64,000 bases of DNA from contig AZLU01000014.1 in the NCBI GenBank assembly GCA_002224055.1, positions 124,001 to 188,000 on the forward strand, given 5' to 3'. The stretch comes from Pezizomycotina sp. ARF18. Its lineage: Eukaryota; Ascomycota. The notes beneath the pieces were generated by a model that ran no database searches, was not told where the DNA came from, and worked only from the letters and a program-made list of their open reading frames with translations. Positions 58,013 to 64,000 of this stretch are shown in pieces. Position numbers and translations under genes: made by a program. Every line of letters starts with the position of its first letter. Position 1 is the stretch's first letter.

Positions 58013-60454
58013 TGTCAGTAGAAAACCTTCATACCATATCTGCCTGGGACCTAAAGCGCGCTATTCAAACAGTTTTACCTCTGTACTTTACGAAAAATTA
58101 CGAAGTCCCATAGGAACTATCAGCAAGTTCCTTTTGCGCATTCAGAGCCGTCGTAGATCTATAATCGTCCTTGGTAATCGAGGATGTTGATTTCGGTGGT
58201 TTGCAGTTGTTTCGGTTTGGCTTTTGGTCGATCGGAATTTTTGGTGCTTCGAGAGTTTATCCAACTTCCGCTCCCAATACTAATAAAAAAATCAACTCAA
58301 ATGAAATATATAATCTCAAATAATGAGAACCAAGGCATACTCTTCGTCGGGCGATCTGGAGCGAGAGAACCCGACGCAGTGTTTAGGTTACAAGATACGT
58401 CACTCTATGTTCTTCGGAGCAACGGATGCTAGTAATCGTTTTATCTATCTACATAAAGCATATTTAGATTTCATTTTTTATGGAATGAAGATTACCACTT
58501 AAACGATATTTTCAAATCTCATAGGCATATCGAGCGTGGAGATTCAAACGGTATTTCCATTTGTGGTATTGCTTCTCCTCATCGATTCCGGGTGCATGGA
58601 AATACACAAGCACACACAACGCTAATTTGAAACTCATTTTACTGTCTTCCCACTTCTTCCAATCGACATAGCAAGTTCATCTGGGCATCTCGAATGAAAT
58701 TTCAACCAAATAGATTATTTGGACCGGAAACTGCCAGTGATAGTTTTTCTATCATCATCGACACTGCTGGACTGGTTCATCCTTGAGCAACATACGTACT
58801 CTATCCCCTAATCCATCGTTCGCGTGAGAGCACTTTCGTGGTAACATGCGCATAAATCAGCATCTATAAATCCGTATCCTCATCCACAAGATATTAAGGG
58901 TCCGATTTCTTAACCTTTTTCATCATGGATTAACTAGTACAGTAGTTCATAATTGTTTCCTAAGTGTTTGATAGTGAATTGTCACCAAAAGGCTTCAATC
59001 TTTTTTTCGAACGATCGAATAGTTGCGATCGATCATGATAGTTGTATGGGGATAGAGATGGTGTTGTTCAAAGTTTTTTCCTCAATAGCTTGAGACTTTG
59101 TGATATATGAGTGTTTACAACACGCACCATGTAGGAATATGGAATCACTATAACGACTCTAACTAAATGCGACATATATTTAGTCTAGGTGACCACATAT
59201 GGACCGTGCTTGAGTGCAACCCCCCCTCCCCCCAATCCCTACATATCCTACTGAACTATATTACTTATGCTCCTCAAGCAGCAAGAGCGCATCCAAACCG
59301 CACCAATCTTCGATCTAGATCTCCATCTGCTGTAGAAGAGACGTTCTCGGCTTCCTTTGAAACCGCAGCGGTATTATCTAGTTGCTAAACCCAGAGGAAG
59401 TGCACACTAGTTAGCTTCTGGTCGATTACATGACACATGAACCCATCCTCCTACAGCCGATGCGGGCGATAAACTTTATCAGTAGCATTTCGACGCTCTG
59501 ATTTGATGTCGAGATGCTGAGGCTGAGCACCGATCGCTAGCAGATGACGCAGTTACTCACTTCGTTTTCTCGGCTACGGCGCACAACATTAAATCTCCGT
59601 GAGAATAATTCGCAGCAGCTCCAAGGATCATAGCAAACCTTGTTCACGTATGCGAGATATAAGTGTTGCTGACAGCTGTATTTGTACGCATCCGCTATGG
59701 CTTTATTAGGAGTAAATGTGATACCGCAGGACTGCGGGATATAAGCGTGATGGTATCTAGGGCATATAATGGCGAAGCTCGGGAATTTCCTTCTTGGGAC
59801 CGTATCAGAGCTATAATATCCATCTAGAGGGGTTCTGAGTGGTGATGGACGGTCTGTGCCATCCTTCTGGGTTGTCGGTATGAGGTTTTCGACGCTTGAC
59901 GTTACGCATCACCATTCCATGGTGCTGAGGTTTGTATGGGCGCTGTTTAACAGCTAAATGCAAGTCCTTACCCGGAGCCGGGAGAGCACGAAGGGAAGGT
60001 GTGATAATTATACTGCGTGGTTGGATATCTATAGCTGGGCAAGTTTTTAATTTTCGCGTTTTGGGCAGATTTTATTTTTTACTGCAGAATTTTGATAAAT
60101 GGACTAGAGCTACTGGCAGATGAGAGAAAAAAGAAAAACCCCTTTTTTTTCTCTTTCTTCTCTTCCCTTCTCTTCTCGATACGCCAATCTCAACTATCAA
60201 AAACGAAGAGCAATAATAAAACTTCTTCAGATTGCGGGCGTCGACTATCGATATTATTATTCCTAGTCTGTACGTCGTCCCTCTTGCAGTATCCTCTGTT
60301 GCATAACCCCTACCCAACCGGATTTTATTCGTGCTCAATATTGATTATCTCGTTAATTTAAAAAAGAGGGAAAAGCTCGATAGATGTCTTTTTACCTATA
60401 TATACTATCCAATCCTCAAAAGTTCCACCCCCGCAGGCCTTCATCATCACCGCC
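58013..60454. other. Spacer, no supportable gene
   Basis: Short frames exist (for example plus-strand 58184-58432 and 59167-59388), but none has recognisable features. A short C-rich run lies near 59221-59233. Confidence 0.45.
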
Positions 60455-61169
60455 ATGGAGAGCGATAACGACACGGTCGCTTCATCCGCCGACCAGAAAC
60501 CAGGATTAAGCGGCTACCGTTGAATCCAACCACCAAGCAGCCGCCTCCGATGATAAACATGGAAACTTCCTCAGCGTCAAGTCCGATGACGACGAACCTC
60601 TACCCGACATTTCCCGCGTGGACCTTACCGATCCTTCGTCAAAGCGGCTGATTTTGACTAACTCGCAGCGTAAAACAAATCAAGAGAAGAAGGCGCGGAA
60701 AGGACAAGTAACCGCCTCCGCATCAGCCGTTGGTACCACTACGACGGCACCGGTACCACCCCGACGATGGAAAATCCAGGACCTGGAGGAGCGCTGCACC
60801 GAGCGCTGCACTGATGAGAATCATAAAGTACCAAGCCAAGAAGATAGAGAGGTATGGCAGTAACTTGGGTACGTGATTTTCCTTCTCGAAAAACACCACT
60901 TAGTTCAACTGACTTCTTTACATTTTCATTTTTTGTTAAATTTTTTTTTTTTTTTTTAGTCGCCGAACCCCCGGTACAGGGATTTCACCTTCAACGCCGA
61001 GGCCGCACGTTTGGCTGGATATGAGTGGGTTGGGAGGCCCGAGGTAGTGGATTACGTCACCAACGAGTACAGTTCTGCGCCGGATCCCACGCTTTTACCG
61101 AAAGAAACTGGACATGATCTTGAAGGCGCTGAACGGGAGAGCCCAGACGTCGCTTTCCTTCGCTGTTAA
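60455..61169 (+). CDS. Gene K: hypothetical disordered protein, two exons
   Basis: The start MESDNDTVASSADQKPGLSG is followed, after one frame change near 60520, by AATVESNHQAAASDDKHGNF, VKSDDDEPLPDISRVDLTD and a Lys-rich SQRKTNQEKKARKGQ. The exon ends RRWKIQDLEERCTERCTDEN and EDRE at a GTATGG donor (60852). The intron is 108 bp with a long T-tract and TAG acceptor. The second exon (60960-61169) is fully open in phase 0: SPNPRYRDFTFNAEAARLAG, EWVGRPEVVDYVTNEYSS, ending VAFLRC and TAA. It is probably a largely disordered nuclear or cytosolic protein. The family is not recognised. Confidence 0.6.
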
Positions 61170-64000
61170 GCTCTGGCGGGGATCCGAAATCGAACAATCG
61201 AGACCGTGATACCGGAACGGGCTTAGTGCTTGACACTTCGGCGGAGAAACCCTTTCTTAACGGCAAGTTGGAACGGAACACGATGCTACGATGGAGGATA
61301 TGTAGTAGCAAAAACCGGGACTGAGATTGCGAAACCAGGTTTCAAAACCAAGACCGAAATATAATTTTTACCCGTTTCAGGCACAGAATCATGCATTTGT
61401 AAAAGACTTTTGTTTCCGCGAATATCATTGCAACAAAATCATATTAAAGCTAAATTTGGCCGACGGGGCCTAAATTGGATAAACACGTTATCGTACACAA
61501 TAATCGAGGCACAAAATCTCAAAGTTGAATCATTACATTGTCGTACAAGAGTTTTCCTACGACATCGAAAATCTCTACGCAAAGCACGCCTGTCGTTGTT
61601 TGCATCTCCTTCCACGTTCCTATGAATACAGCATCGCTTTCGCCTCGGACATAGTTGCCAATGCAAGGATTACCAAGGCTGTATGCATTGTAACATTGGG
61701 GTTATTTTCTCTTTTGATTTTCTGATTGTTAAAAGGTAGGTGAAACTGCGCCGAGGCTTCCGTTAACCAATGGCGCTATTTGATTGCTGATAAAAAATGC
61801 CACATGCTTTCCCACACGTAGCTTGAACCTCACACTGAAAGATCAGGTTGAGATGAGGCTATGGTGCGTATCGCTTCTCCTAATTCCTTCTCTTTTGCTA
61901 TTATCTTTGCTTCGATCTGGGAAGTGAAACACAAAAGAGGGCAAGAATAAATGAGCGTTCCTCCTTACTTTATCATATTGTGATTTAAAAGCTTATAAGC
62001 CACGCGCTTCTGGTGGATATCTAAAGATCCTATAGTTCGTTCGATCTTCGTTAGAATATTTCATAACGAGTGCAATTTAAATTCCCTTGCAGTTTGAGAC
62101 AGGGAAAACGCTTAGTTATATTCTAAGTACACAGTAATTATTTTAAACCATATCTAAGACCTAGTCACTTGATGCGGAATTCATTCCGAATGTCTACATG
62201 AACCAGTACAAAGAACGCAGCTGAGTACTCCTTCAAACTTATAACGCGGGGTACTTTTAATATATGTCCCGCTGGCACATTGTTCCGGAACACTAACTTC
62301 TCATATTAGCTGTCTCCTTACAATCATTCAAAAAATACCCAATTGAACTCCTATTCATCATTCGCCGGTATGAACATTTCTCGCGACAAAGAATTTTTCC
62401 CCTCGGTACGATGCCGACTGGCGATACCATTCGTACTCCTTGATCAGTAAAGTTTGAAAGCTGGAGAGGAATCCTTGCGTCAAATTGCGCAATTTCATCC
62501 GTATCCTCGCCTGTATCATCAGAGGTATATAGCCACCGACTATATCTGGGGATTAATTAGTTACACATTAATAGTAGGGTCCAGTTCGTCTCCCTTCGTC
62601 TCGGATGTAGCCGAGAATTTTCAGGAAGCGTTGGTAAAACTGCTGCGGATCCTACCCAGACTGCCTCATATTGAACCCTGTGGTAGGCGATACAAAGCTT
62701 TGACACGTTGAAGAATGTTTTCTTACTAGAGACCCGTCAGGGACATCGTTCTTCCCCACATCCGACAATCTATAAGCTTTGTTGCGGTCCTGAATGTCCG
62801 CCGCTCGTTTTAAATCGCGGTTCAAATATAGGACCGCTAATGATAATCTAACCCGGAAACCCTGAAGCGAATATTACCAATAGCTTACAAATTAGGGTGC
62901 CTGATTAGGCGAAAAGTTTAACACGTTAACTACTGGAGTTACAGGTCCAGAAGCACGATGGGGGTTCGTGTTCTCCAGCTTTCATGTTACTGCCCAGGAG
63001 AAGCTCAAGCCGGCTTGCCGGGATATATTAATTTTTGACATGTCTCGGAGCGGATGTCTTAAAGTCAGAGGCTGCGCTATAGTCCGCAAGTAGGGCATGG
63101 AGCGGAGTGTAATGGAGCTGCGGTTTCTTCCGGAGAAATCTTTTACCGTTTTCAGGTGGACTCCTGTCTTGTCATCACCTTACCTCATTCTCATCATCGA
63201 AAAAATGAGGCTCTGTGTCAAACGTGTCAAGCTTGCCAATGTTACAAAGGGGTTTGGGATTGAGTTTCATTTTATCGAAACAAGGCGAGACTTTGGGCAC
63301 TCGCTGAACGTGAATACAGTCGTCCTCGAAATCCCACAGCTTGGGGGCTTGATATGCCCAGAAGAAAAAAGAAACTTCTTTAGAAAGAAGGGGGGGAAGA
63401 AGCAAGAAAAAAGAAACTTCTTAAAAAGGTGAAAAACGAAGCAAGAAAAAAAAAGAAAGAATTCCATTATGTTCTCCTCCACCGGGCGTTGCTTCCTAGT
63501 TAGAAGCTAATGTGGGGTAAAATCAATGGTCCATCCATCGGAGGGGTATCAATCGGCGATCCCGTTCAACGGGAAAAAATAGAAGTACTAACTAATAATA
63601 TCAAACCTTCAATAGCTTCGTGCCAATTATTCAAATGCCAAAGGCCTCTATCGAGAAAATTCATTTCGGTTCTGGACATGAGAGGCTTAGTGGGTGTAAC
63701 CCCTCGGCTCAGCCGCCCCGGCCAATATCGTTTTCAACCAATGGCGACGCACCGTTTTCGCTAAGTGTGTCCAGGATTGGAATACGCCCGTTTCATCCGA
63801 ACCCCCATCTCGTATCGCGCTCCAAAGCTGATTAAGCGTCAGGATAACTCTGTTAACAATAAGTTATAAACTTCCAAAATTCCTAGGTGGTTCTCTGTCA
63901 ACCTTGGAAAAGTTCAGAAGTCCTTGCGCCTAGAGATCCAGAAGCATACTCTCATCATTTACAGGGATTCCATGCAACTAATGCTACTATTAGGCAGACA
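61170..64000. other. Sparse region, no firm gene
   Basis: A minus-strand frame at 63175-63405 has a natural-looking, acidic composition (FEDDCIHVQRVPKVSP, ending FFDDENEVR) and may be part of a gene. Plus-strand frames at 62454-62711 and 63510-63764 are open but anonymous. No repeats of the families seen elsewhere are present. Confidence 0.35.

Noticed and set aside
61439-61725. Overlapping open frames on both strands
   Set aside because: Neither shows conserved features or convincing composition.

Overview
The window looks like a chromosome segment of a filamentous ascomycete (Pezizomycotina). The host genes have short GT...AG introns with fungal branch sites. AT-rich repeat blocks alternate with gene-bearing DNA of moderate GC. 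The repeats carry the mark of repeat-induced point mutation (RIP): CA and TG are almost absent in them while CG, CT and CC survive. I cannot place the species.

Layout. 1-5.9 kb holds small genes and two minisatellites, a MYND-finger gene and two multi-frame hypothetical genes; one of these has a weak chymotrypsin-like look. 6.9-15.46 kb is one repeat block. An inverted-repeat, hAT-like element abuts a piece of a copia LTR. That LTR is split by a solo LTR of a second family, which is split by a short TA-flanked TIR element, which in turn carries a full-length copia copy. 16.8-23.9 kb holds two paralogous genes of an unrecognised family (genes A and B). 24.5-27.6 kb holds a host gene whose exon is cut by a Tc1/mariner element, followed by a small two-helix membrane protein. 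28.7-29.9 kb is a second, very AT-rich TIR element of the same family. 30.6-33.0 kb is a secreted GH5 (endoglycoceramidase-like) enzyme with a ricin-type lectin tail. A solo copia LTR lies at 34.1 kb and an F-box gene at 35.1 kb. 37.2-50.5 kb is dominated by minus-strand genes: gene C, gene D (a probable third member of the A/B family), gene E, and an APH/kinase-like gene F. Gene H on the plus strand lies between E and F. 50.6-55.4 kb is a second full-length copia copy. 55.4-64 kb is sparse, with two supportable genes (M and K).

Reading frames. Almost every host gene stays recognisable only if the frame changes every few hundred bases. In the GH5 gene, where the protein is familiar enough to judge, nearly all breaks are single missing bases inside runs of the same base. 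That fits homopolymer under-calling in an unpolished long-read assembly at least as well as gene decay. I therefore call these regions as CDS spans with uncertain frames, not as pseudogenes.

The genes do not form one obvious pathway. The most promising unknown is the dispersed A/B/D family, which shares sequence blocks and an intron position. The most striking structure is the nested element stack at 9.3-15.46 kb.
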